A DNA stretch of 51,186 nucleotides from Anaerobiospirillum sp. NML120448 (GTDB lineage Bacteria; Pseudomonadota; Gammaproteobacteria; Enterobacterales; Succinivibrionaceae): the NCBI RefSeq assembly GCF_023050945.1, contig NZ_JALKIM010000020.1:1-51186 (forward strand), written 5' to 3'. Shown here in pieces: positions 44,648 through 51,186 of this stretch. The position numbers and the translations under genes are program-made. Every line of letters begins with the position of its first letter. The first letter of the stretch is position 1. The notes beneath the pieces are model-generated. The model had not been told where the DNA came from. It saw only the letters and a list, made by a program, of their open reading frames with translations, and did no database searches.

Positions 44648-44943
44648 TGATCTTTAATAAAAAAATTCCCATATTTTTCGCTTTTAATTAACATGAAACT
44701 TACATACCACAGCGGTAAAAAAATCAGCCAATACAACATTGAGCTAAGAATTATTAATTACTACTAAGAAACTCACCCTTTTGGCACATTTTTGTAAAAT
44801 CTAAAAAAAATTTTGCAAAATTTCATTTTTTTTAAACAGTCTCAAAATATAGTACTTATCTACTTAATGCCTCTTTGTATAAAGAAAAATTGCAAATTTA
44901 TCATGCAAGTATTGATAATCTATCTCTGTTAATTAGCCATTCT

Positions 44944-44952
44944 TGCTATAAT
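44944..44952 (+). promoter_or_regulatory. Extended -10 promoter candidate for the dpp leader
   Basis: TTGCTATAAT matches the extended -10 pattern TGnTATAAT, with TATAAT at 44947-44952. There is no matching -35. It would place the transcription start near 44959, about 650 bases before dppB. Confidence 0.45.
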
Positions 44953-45375
44953 ACTTTGTTTTTGCTATCAAGAGAAAAATGAGCTGATCGTGATAGACTT
45001 CGGGCTTTTTACTGTTTCATAAGCTATGACAGCATTTTTCACAGCATGATGAAGCTCTGAAAGTACGCACCTTTTGCGACTTAAATTTTTTAAACAATGC
45101 TGCGTCATGTACCTCTATGGGTTAAAAGACATAAAAATGCACGCTGTGTTTCGTTTATGTCCAATTGTTAGGGTCTAAACAATTTCTCTTTGCTTAGAGC
45201 CGCTTAAAGAGCTTGATGCTCTTAACCAATACCTAGTGATCTACTGATTATCCTAACAGCTATGATGGTGGTTTTTTAGCCTACATCTATACAGTTGGGA
45301 GCGCTATTGCTGCGCACAATTTATAAGTTGAGCACCTTTTAAGTTGTTGTGATACTTATATCCTAGGGGAGGTAA

Positions 45376-45444
45376 ATGCAATCATGTAAAGTAAAAGCAC
45401 TAATATTCTTTGTTATATGCTTTTATTGTTGTACCACTTATTAA
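45376..45444 (+). CDS. Candidate 22-aa cysteine-containing leader peptide upstream of dppB
   Basis: A very strong ribosome binding site (GGGGAGG, 45366-45372) sits three bases before an ATG that opens MQSCKVKALIFFVICFYCCTTY and ends at TAA. The peptide is hydrophobic with four Cys and two adjacent Cys near the end. It lies about 160 bases before dppB, outside any other gene. No known leader or small protein is recognised. It could be a small membrane protein or a translated leader that affects dpp expression; chance occurrence is possible. Confidence 0.4.
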   Translation: MQSCKVKALIFFVICFYCCTTY

Positions 45445-45608
45445 GTAGCAAATAGCCTTATTGTAGTTACGTACAGCATCGTTTTCCTTGATGAACATTA
45501 TTAACTCTACAGCTCTTCACGTGCGCGTGCACTTGTTTTTTCACAAGCTTATTGGTGTTAAATAAGCTTACAGTGCACTATTTAACACGTGTATTTGAGG
45601 ACAAGCTT

Positions 45609-46628
45609 GTGCTGTTATATCTCTTAAAACGCATTTTAATGCTCGTACCAGTATTATTCTGCGTATCTATCCTAGTATTCCTGATTATGAGAGTGTTCTC
45701 TCCAGATCCAGCTCTCATTGTTCTTGGCCAACATGCTACCACTGAGTCTATCAACGCTTGGCGTGAAAGCATGGGCTTTAACCAGCCAATTATTACCCAA
45801 TATTGGAACTACATGGTTGCTATGTTCCATGGTGACTTTGGTACTTCTTTCTTTACCAATGCTCCTGTTACCAGTGAAATTATGGCCCGTCTGCCAGCTA
45901 CTATTGAGCTTGCTGTACTTGCCATTATCATTGCCTCCATTGTTGGTGTTATTTTTGGTGTAGTTTCAGCTGTTAAGAAGAACTCCATTATCGATAACTT
46001 TACCATGACCACTGCATTGATCGGCGTTTCTATGCCTGTGTTCTGGCTTGGTATGTTACTTATCATTCTCTTTTCAGGCATCTTACACTGGGTTCCATCA
46101 GGTGGTCGTATTGACACCTTATTAAGACCTTATGACGGCACTGGTTTTTACCTTTATGACACTTTCATTATTGGTGACTGGGAAGCCTTCTTTAATGCAC
46201 TACAGCACGCCATCTTACCTGCTATGACCTTAGCTTGTTATTCTATGGCTATCATCACCCGTATGACCCGTTCTAGCATGCTTGATGTGCTCCACCAAGA
46301 CTACATTCGTACCGCTAAAGCTAAGGGCTTAAACCCAGTAAAGGTTATTGGTAAGCATGCCTTTAGAAATGCCTTGCTCCCTATTATCACCGTTATTGGT
46401 TTACAGTTTGGTAGCTTGCTCTCAGGCGCTGTGCTTACTGAAACTGTATTCTCTTGGCCAGGTATTGGCGCTTACTCAGTTGAGAGTATCATGCGCTCTG
46501 ACTTCCCTGTTATTCAGGCTGTAGTATTAATTGTGGCCTTTATCTTCGTATTTATGAACTTAGTTGTAGATCTGCTCTATGCAGCACTCGATCCACGTGT
46601 TAAGTATGGTGCTGAGGGCCAATCATAA
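45609..46628 (+). CDS. dppB: Dipeptide ABC transporter permease DppB
   Basis: Inner-membrane permease of the dipeptide importer. I use the GTG at 45609, which has TGAGGA seven bases upstream and gives 339 aa, exactly the E. coli DppB length; the frame extends upstream to a TTG at 45552 without support. N-terminal membrane helix RILMLVPVLFCVSILVFLIMRV, five further helices, and the permease EAA loop DYIRTAKAKGLNPVKVIGKHAFRNALLPI are present. dppC begins two bases after the stop. Confidence 0.93.
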   Translation: MLLYLLKRILMLVPVLFCVSILVFLIMRVFSPDPALIVLGQHATTESINAWRESMGFNQPIITQYWNYMVAMFHGDFGTSFFTNAPVTSEIMARLPATIELAVLAIIIASIVGVIFGVVSAVKKNSIIDNFTMTTALIGVSMPVFWLGMLLIILFSGILHWVPSGGRIDTLLRPYDGTGFYLYDTFIIGDWEAFFNALQHAILPAMTLACYSMAIITRMTRSSMLDVLHQDYIRTAKAKGLNPVKVIGKHAFRNALLPIITVIGLQFGSLLSGAVLTETVFSWPGIGAYSVESIMRSDFPVIQAVVLIVAFIFVFMNLVVDLLYAALDPRVKYGAEGQS

Positions 46629-46630
46629 AA

Positions 46631-47527
46631 ATGACTGACTTAAATCAATTAAAAAAGCCACGCTCTTCCCGTCTCGGTGATATGTGGGCTTCATTAGCCT
46701 CTAATAAGGCTGCTCTTTTGGGTATGCTCATTATTGCTGTTTTAGTTTTAATTGCAGTAACCCTTACTATTACCCAAGCTATGGGTATTAATATCCTTCC
46801 TTATGATCCTAACCTAGCCAACATGGACAAGGCTTTTATTGCTCCATGTGCTGAACACTGGTTTGGTACTGATCAATTAGGTAGAGACATCTTCTCACGT
46901 GTTCTTGATGGCACCAAAATTTCCCTTTCAGTAGGTTTGGCTGCTGTGTCTATCTCTTTAGTAGTAGGCACTATCTTAGGAGCCATGGGCGGCTTTTATG
47001 GCGGTCGCTTAGACAACTACTTAATGCGCTTAATGGACGTTATCTTATCCGTACCATCTATCTTATTAGCTATTGCCTTTATGGCTGCTATGGGTCGTGG
47101 TCTTGATAAGGCCGTATTAGCCATTGGTTTAGTGTCAATTCCTGAGTATGCCCGCATTGCTCGTTCATGTGTGATGTCAGTAAAGGCTAATGACTATATT
47201 CAGGCTGCTATTGTAACTGGCGATTCTAATTTACGTATTATTTTCCGCCACATCTTACCTAATATCACCTCTCCAATCGTAGTTCGTGCCACCTTAGGTA
47301 TTTCCACTGCTGTGCTCGACACTGCAGCTTTAGGCTTCTTGGGTTTAGGCGTACAGCCTCCATTTGCTGAGTGGGGCGATATGTTAGCTCGTTCACGTAG
47401 CTTCATTTTCTCTGCACCACATACTTTGATCTTCCCAGGTCTAGCCATTACTCTTACCGTGCTTGCCTTCAATCTGTTTGGTGACGGTCTTCGTGATGCA
47501 TTAGACCCACGTTCAAGACGTCGCTAG
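46631..47527 (+). CDS. dppC: Dipeptide ABC transporter permease DppC
   Basis: Second membrane subunit of the importer. The 298-aa protein (E. coli 300 aa) has an N-terminal helix, the LPYDPNLAN...[17 protein letters not shown] segment typical for DppC/OppC, membrane helices, and an EAA loop ([29 protein letters not shown]). The ATG lies two bases after dppB, so the two are tightly coupled. Confidence 0.94.
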   Translation: MTDLNQLKKPRSSRLGDMWASLASNKAALLGMLIIAVLVLIAVTLTITQAMGINILPYDPNLANMDKAFIAPCAEHWFGTDQLGRDIFSRVLDGTKISLSVGLAAVSISLVVGTILGAMGGFYGGRLDNYLMRLMDVILSVPSILLAIAFMAAMGRGLDKAVLAIGLVSIPEYARIARSCVMSVKANDYIQAAIVTGDSNLRIIFRHILPNITSPIVVRATLGISTAVLDTAALGFLGLGVQPPFAEWGDMLARSRSFIFSAPHTLIFPGLAITLTVLAFNLFGDGLRDALDPRSRRR

Positions 47528-47537
47528 GAGAACTATC

Positions 47538-48500
47538 ATGTTATTGGAAGTTGAACATTTAACAACTGAGTTCACCACTCGTCGCGGCATGGTACGTTCT
47601 GTACGTGATGTCAGTTTTAGCATTGATAAAGGTGAAATTCTCGCTTTAGTAGGTGAATCAGGCTCAGGAAAGTCAGTTACCTCTCTTTCTATTATGGGTC
47701 TGCTTGCCTCTAACGGTCGTATTGCTAAAGGCTCTAAGATCATGTTTGATGGCGTTAACTTATTAGATTTAAGTGAGCGCAAGATGCAGAACATTAGAGG
47801 CAATAGCATCTCTATGATCTTCCAAGAGCCTATGACCTCTTTAAACCCTATCTTCACTGTAGGTGACCAGATTTTAGAAAGCATCCAGTTACATACTAAG
47901 CTTTCTAAAAAAGAGGCTCATGAGAAGCTCTTACATATTATGGATACTGTAGGTATTCCTAACCCAGCTAAGCGTATTAAGGACTATCCTCACCAGATGT
48001 CAGGCGGTATGCGTCAACGTATTATGATTGCTATGGCTATGGCCTGTCAGCCTAAACTATTAATTGCTGATGAGCCAACCACTGCCTTAGACGTTACTAT
48101 TCAGGCTCAAATCTTAGATCTTATTTATCGCATGCGTGAGCAATTTAATATTTCCGTATTATTAATTACTCACGACTTGGGTGTGGTAGCCGAAGCTGCT
48201 GACCGTGTTGCTGTTATGTATTGCGGTCGTATTGTTGAAGAGGGTACCACCTCAGAGATCTTAACCGATCCAAAGCATCCATATAGTTTGGGCCTACTTA
48301 AGTCTATTCCTCGTCTAGATGAGCAAAGTGAGCGCTTATTCATGATCCCAGGCATGGTACCACCACCTGAGGAAGTGCCAGAGGGCTGTGCTTTTGCTGA
48401 CCGCTGCGATCACGCTTGTGACCAGTGTCGAGCTCAATTACCTGAGCTCTTATCTTTAGGTCAGCGTAAGGTTCGTTGTGTTAAATATCTTCAAGCCTAA
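47538..48500 (+). CDS. dppD: Dipeptide ABC transporter ATPase DppD
   Basis: Cytoplasmic ATPase subunit. Walker [10 protein letters not shown], the Q-loop, signature SGGMRQR, Walker [13 protein letters not shown] and the H-loop THD are intact. The C-terminal OppD/DppD extension carries cysteines in [16 protein letters not shown], an iron-sulfur-cluster-type arrangement known from some members of this family. Length 320 aa (E. coli 327 aa). GGAG lies upstream of the ATG. Confidence 0.94.
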   Translation: MLLEVEHLTTEFTTRRGMVRSVRDVSFSIDKGEILALVGESGSGKSVTSLSIMGLLASNGRIAKGSKIMFDGVNLLDLSERKMQNIRGNSISMIFQEPMTSLNPIFTVGDQILESIQLHTKLSKKEAHEKLLHIMDTVGIPNPAKRIKDYPHQMSGGMRQRIMIAMAMACQPKLLIADEPTTALDVTIQAQILDLIYRMREQFNISVLLITHDLGVVAEAADRVAVMYCGRIVEEGTTSEILTDPKHPYSLGLLKSIPRLDEQSERLFMIPGMVPPPEEVPEGCAFADRCDHACDQCRAQLPELLSLGQRKVRCVKYLQA

Positions 48501-48513
48501 TTGAGTGTTCACT

Positions 48514-49521
48514 ATGACAAATACAACTAGCGAGAACAAAGAAGTTCTCTTATCTATCAAAGGCTTATGCAAGCACTTTGAGCTTAAGAGTGGCCTTCTT
48601 AACAACAAGACCAACTACTTAAAGGCTGTTGATAACTTAACCTTAGATATTTACAAAGGTGAGTGCTTTGGCTTAGTAGGTGAGTCTGGTTGTGGTAAGA
48701 CCACTTTAGGTAAGATGATTGCTGGTCTTTACAAGCCAACTCAAGGTGAAATCATGTTCAACGGCGTAAACTTAGGTGCCATTACTCGTAATGAGCGTCG
48801 CAAGTATGCCCGTGACATTCAAATGATTTTCCAAGACCCATACTCATCTTTAAACCCTCGTATGACTGTTGAGGAAATTATCTCTGAGCCTATGGTGGTT
48901 AATAAAACACATCATGGTCCAGAAATCTCCAAGAGAGTTGAGTACTTACTTGAGTGCGTAGGTTTAGCTAAACAGTATAAGACTCGCTATCCACACGAGT
49001 TCTCAGGTGGCCAGCGCCAGCGTATTGGTATTGCCCGTGCTTTAGCTGTTTCCCCTCGTCTTATCGTATGTGATGAGGCTGTATCAGCTTTAGACGTATC
49101 CATTCAAGCTCAGATCTTAAACCTCTTAGACGATTTAAAGAGCGAGTTTGGTCTTACTTACTTGTTTATTGCTCACGGTTTAGCAGCTGTAAAGCACATT
49201 AGTGACCGTATTGGTGTTATGTATTTAGGCTCTTTAGTAGAGGTAGCTCCTAAAGAGGCAATCTATGACAACCCAATGCATCCATACACTAAGTCATTAA
49301 TTTCTGCTATTCCTATCATTGATCCAAATAAGCGTAAGGATCGTATTTTATTAAAGGGTGACTTACCAAGCCCTATCGATCCTCCAAAGGGATGTCGCTT
49401 TAATAGCCGTTGCTTTGTGGAAAACTGCCAATACAAGCAAGAGTCTCAAATCTTATTACCAAATGGTAACCATTTGGTTGCTTGTAAGCATGTTACCGAA
49501 GGTGGCGTAGTAGAGCACTAA
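48514..49521 (+). CDS. dppF: Dipeptide ABC transporter ATPase DppF
   Basis: Second ATPase of the importer. Walker A GESGCGKTT, signature SGGQRQR, Walker B LIVCDEAVSALD and the C-terminal Cys motif GCRFNSRCFVENC match DppF (E. coli 334 aa). I use the ATG at 48514 with GAG eight bases upstream (335 aa); a GTG three codons earlier is possible. In the switch region the conserved THD reads AHG (FIAHGLAAVK), i.e. the Asp after the H-loop histidine is Gly. The dppD stop is only a few bases upstream. A terminator follows. Confidence 0.94.
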   Translation: MTNTTSENKEVLLSIKGLCKHFELKSGLLNNKTNYLKAVDNLTLDIYKGECFGLVGESGCGKTTLGKMIAGLYKPTQGEIMFNGVNLGAITRNERRKYARDIQMIFQDPYSSLNPRMTVEEIISEPMVVNKTHHGPEISKRVEYLLECVGLAKQYKTRYPHEFSGGQRQRIGIARALAVSPRLIVCDEAVSALDVSIQAQILNLLDDLKSEFGLTYLFIAHGLAAVKHISDRIGVMYLGSLVEVAPKEAIYDNPMHPYTKSLISAIPIIDPNKRKDRILLKGDLPSPIDPPKGCRFNSRCFVENCQYKQESQILLPNGNHLVACKHVTEGGVVEH

Positions 49522-49550
49522 AGCTAAGCTATCACAAGTATGTCCTAATT

Positions 49551-49580
49551 AGCAGGAGCCTCAAGCTCCTGCTTTTTTTT
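49551..49580 (+). terminator. Terminator of dppBCDF
   Basis: AGCAGGAGC/GCTCCTGCT stem with a short CTCAA loop followed by eight T. It lies about 30 bases past the dppF stop. Confidence 0.9.
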
Positions 49581-49883
49581 GCCTATAGAAAACTCATAAT
49601 CACTACCCACTTCATGCCTTAACAACCCCATTCCTGAACCTGAAAGCCAAGCCAACCTAAGCATCCCCACCCCAGCCATACCAAAGCTCAGCCAAGCCAA
49701 GCTAATCTAAGCAAGGCTAACCTAAGCCAAGCCTGGCTAAGCTAAGCTCAGCTAAGCGCAAAGACTCAATACTAGCTTTATTCTTACTAAATTCTTAATA
49801 GCGGTCACTGACTGTAAATTCCCTTTTGTTCTATAGTGCTAGTAAGTTGCCTGATTTTAGGTATAGCTAACATGAGGTAGAAC
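49581..49883. repeat. AAGCC/AAGCT repeat patch between dppF and the HEAT-like gene
   Basis: Positions about 49640-49760 are built from AAGCC, AAGCT, CTAAGC and CAGCC units in tandem, for example AGCCAAGCCAAGCTAATCTAAG. It is repetitive but less palindromic than the other islands. No coding frame is supported. The promoter of the following gene lies to its right in AT-rich DNA. Confidence 0.6.
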
Positions 49884-50474
49884 ATGAATAGTAATGATAA
49901 ATTCTTTAGTTTTGTTAATGCTATAGAGCTCAATAATGTTCCTTGGGAGAGATTAATCTGCACTAATGGTAGAGCAACTGATATTCCTAAGTTGTTAACT
50001 CAGCTCACCTCTTTAGATCCTAACAAGGCCCCATCAGCCTTAAGAGACCTATCATTACAAATTGAGCACCAAGAAACAGTATGGACAGCAGCTCCCTTTG
50101 CTTTAATCTTTATGGGGCGTTGTGGCGACCAAATAAGAGCAAGTGAACCTAAGCTGCCTAAATTACAATCAGACTTAAGTGAATACTTCCAAGAGCTATT
50201 AGACATATGCACTCAAGCTCTTAGCTACTATGATAGTAAGGAGCAGGCCTTTAGCTCATGGCAGGAGTTCTTTAACGAAGAGCACCTACTCCCTCCTATC
50301 AATTATGACGAGCTATGCGCTGACGAGGACGATGATGGTGAGTATGAAGAAGAACTAGATTGGGAAGAGGACTTGCCTGATAGCCCTACACTAGTATTAA
50401 GCTGCTATGAGTACTCCAAGCGTATATTAGAGTTCTATCTTAACAAATGGAATGAGCCCCTAACACCAGCTTAG
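49884..50474 (+). CDS. Small acidic HEAT-like protein of unknown function
   Basis: The N-terminal half, VPWERLICTNGRATDIPKLLTQLTSLDPNKAPSALRDLSLQIEHQETVWTAAPFALIFM (about residues 19-77), matches the HEAT-like pattern 'W..L....G.A.diP.lL..L.s.d....al..L...i.HQ..v..aa..a..f' seen in some immunity-type and orphan proteins. The C-terminal half is very acidic (EDDDGEYEEELDWEEDL, 147-163). Length 196 aa. GAGG lies upstream of the ATG. No neighbouring toxin gene is seen, so an immunity role is inference. Function unknown. Confidence 0.6.
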   Translation: MNSNDKFFSFVNAIELNNVPWERLICTNGRATDIPKLLTQLTSLDPNKAPSALRDLSLQIEHQETVWTAAPFALIFMGRCGDQIRASEPKLPKLQSDLSEYFQELLDICTQALSYYDSKEQAFSSWQEFFNEEHLLPPINYDELCADEDDDGEYEEELDWEEDLPDSPTLVLSCYEYSKRILEFYLNKWNEPLTPA

Positions 50475-50901
50475 CCCTAAGCTAGCCTTTGGCTAGCCAA
50501 AGCGCAGCACAGGTAAGCTACACAGCTAGCTGTGCTGCGCTTAGCTAGTACCTGATCAAGCCAACTAAAGTACCTTTGGATGATACTGTTATAAGCTGCG
50601 TTGAGCAGCTCTAGGCATGGCTACTCTGGACTGGTCTTAGCTGTACAGGTATAGGCAGGTGAGGGCAGTTTGAGGCTAAGAGAAGGGATTGGCTATCTTT
50701 ACAGTTAAAGTTAACGTTGTTGGCTTTGCAGAGACGCTTGTAGCTACATAGCGCAAAACAGAGCGGCAGTGCTGTGATGCTGTGCCGCAGAGCTGCGGCA
50801 CAGCTATGAGCTGGGCAGAGCAAAGCGGGCTTAGCAGGCATGGGCCTGGATGACTGAGTTGGATTAGGTTGGGATGGAGAAAATTGGAGGAGCCAGAAAC
50901 A
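50475..50901. repeat. GC-rich palindromic island between the HEAT-like gene and the rRNA terminators
   Basis: Hairpin GCTAGCC/GGCTAGC (50481-50497); long stem AGCGCAGCACAG (50501-50512) with CTGTGCTGCGCT (50530-50541); and GCTGTGCCGCAG/CTGCGGCACAGC (50779-50804), a 12-bp stem with only two bases between arms. A minus-strand frame (50611-50841) translates the island and is not supported. Nothing else is seen here. Confidence 0.75.
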
Positions 50902-50930
50902 GAAAAACCACCGTTAGGTGGCTTTTTTTT
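50902..50930 (-). terminator. Second terminator after the rRNA operon
   Basis: CCACC/GGTGG hairpin with a GTTA loop, A-run on the left and T-run on the right. It repeats the sequence of the next terminator almost exactly and can act in both directions. Confidence 0.75.
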
Positions 50931-50943
50931 GAGGGCTTAAAAA

Positions 50944-50967
50944 CGAAAAAACCACCGTTAGGTGGTC
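50944..50967 (-). terminator. First terminator after tRNA-Thr
   Basis: ACCACC/GGTGGT hairpin with GTTA loop, followed on the minus strand by a T-run (GGTGGTTTTTTCG). It lies 13 bases downstream of the tRNA. Confidence 0.75.
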
Positions 50968-50979
50968 ATTCAAGAAAAG

Positions 50980-51055
50980 TGGTGCTGATACCGAGAATCG
51001 AACTCGGGACCTCACCCTTACCAAGGGTGCGCTCTACCAACTGAGCCATATCAGC
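50980..51055 (-). tRNA. tRNA-Thr (anticodon GGU)
   Basis: The 76-base cloverleaf closes perfectly: acceptor GCTGATA/TATCAGC, D-arm GCTC/GAGC, anticodon stem CACCC/GGGTG around TTGGTAA (anticodon GGT), T-arm CCGAG/CTCGG with TTCGAAT, and an encoded CCA. It is directly downstream of 5S rRNA, so it is a distal tRNA of the rRNA operon. Confidence 0.98.
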
Positions 51056-51066
51056 ACTCAAAATTA

Positions 51067-51185
51067 AGCCTGGCGATGACCTACTCTCGCACAATCGTAC
51101 GTTGCACTACCATCGGCGTGACTACATTTCACTTCTGTGTTCGGAATGGGGACAGGTGGGTCTATAGCACTATGGTCGCCAAGCA
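51067..51185 (-). rRNA. rrf: 5S ribosomal RNA
   Basis: Read on the minus strand it starts TGCTTGGCGACCATAG and ends CGATGGTAG...GCGAGAGTAGG...CGCCAGGC, with CCCCATTCCGAACACAGAAG in the middle, the 5S hallmark. The ends pair (GCTTGGCGA with CGCCAGGC). The gene is essentially complete at the window edge; 23S and 16S lie outside to the right. Confidence 0.95.
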
Positions 51186-51186
51186 A

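Larger units (their letters stand above)
44472..45608. other. Long region between rplM and dppB
   Basis: The first 180 bases belong to the rplM leader and promoter. From about 44960 a leader of roughly 650 bases leads to dppB, with an extended -10 box at its start, a few small hairpins (AAGAGCTTGATGCTCTT at about 45208-45224) and a 22-codon ORF at 45376-45444. I recognise no riboswitch or known RNA family in it. Confidence 0.5.

Noticed and set aside
44960-45600. Known riboswitch or GcvB-like RNA in the dpp leader
   Set aside because: No conserved riboswitch core or recognisable GcvB seed sequence was visible.
50611-50841. Minus-strand Cys/Ala-rich frame
   Set aside because: Translates the palindromic island; no ribosome binding site or homology seen.

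Overview
The window looks like chromosome from an AT-rich gammaproteobacterium. Gene order and protein sequences match the Escherichia coli arrangement at several separate loci: the dcw cell-wall/division cluster through lpxC, rplM-rpsI-sspB, rsmI next to lpoA, degQ next to degS, and dppBCDF. The low GC content, the anaerobe-like flavour and many A/T-rich codons suggest Aeromonadales/Succinivibrionaceae, but that family assignment is inference. There is no prophage, CRISPR array or intact insertion sequence.

Layout. 1-4.3 kb (minus): mdh and acnB, two TCA-type enzymes, each with its own terminator. 4.4-26.7 kb (minus): ampD, lpxC, and a dcw cluster read from the right as rsmH-ftsL-ftsI-murE-murF-mraY-murD-ftsW-murG-murC-ftsQ-ftsA-ftsZ-lpxC. 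mraZ and ddlB are absent. The cluster is looser than in E. coli: intrinsic terminators follow ftsL and murD, a good sigma70-type promoter lies just before ftsI, and gaps of several hundred bases separate murG/murC, ftsA/ftsZ and ftsZ/lpxC. Two of its proteins are very unusual: MurE (844 aa) has two insertions and a Lys/Ala/Pro tail, and FtsL (439 aa) has an acidic N-terminal extension of about 340 residues. 27.6-34.3 kb: a DppA-like binding protein, the envelope proteases DegQ (minus) and DegS (plus), and a secreted beta-lactamase-fold protein whose catalytic motifs appear lost. 35.0-38.3 kb (minus): RNase P RNA, a large YgjP-type metallopeptidase with an insertion of about 400 residues, and rsmI. 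38.8-42.6 kb (plus): lpoA, then a transposase-derived protein with degenerate DDE and Y-R-E-K motifs. 42.7-44.5 kb (minus): sspB, rpsI, rplM. 45.6-49.5 kb (plus): dppBCDF behind a long leader holding a 22-codon ORF with a strong ribosome binding site. 49.9-50.5 kb: an acidic HEAT-like orphan. 51 kb (minus): the end of an rRNA operon, 5S rRNA then tRNA-Thr(GGU), with duplicated terminators.

Theme. Much of the window serves the envelope: lipid II synthesis (MurC-F, MraY, MurG), the divisome (FtsZAQWIL), PBP activation (LpoA), peptidoglycan recycling (AmpD), LPS synthesis (LpxC) and periplasmic quality control (DegQ, DegS). The second theme is structural. Several intergenic gaps hold a short GC-rich island built of local palindromes and short repeats, each different in sequence. 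Similar palindromic, GCC/AGC-rich DNA also occurs inside the unusual parts of ftsL (a perfect 16-bp inverted repeat under an Ala run) and murE (the KAP-rich tail). This suggests one process that expands repeats between genes and sometimes within them.
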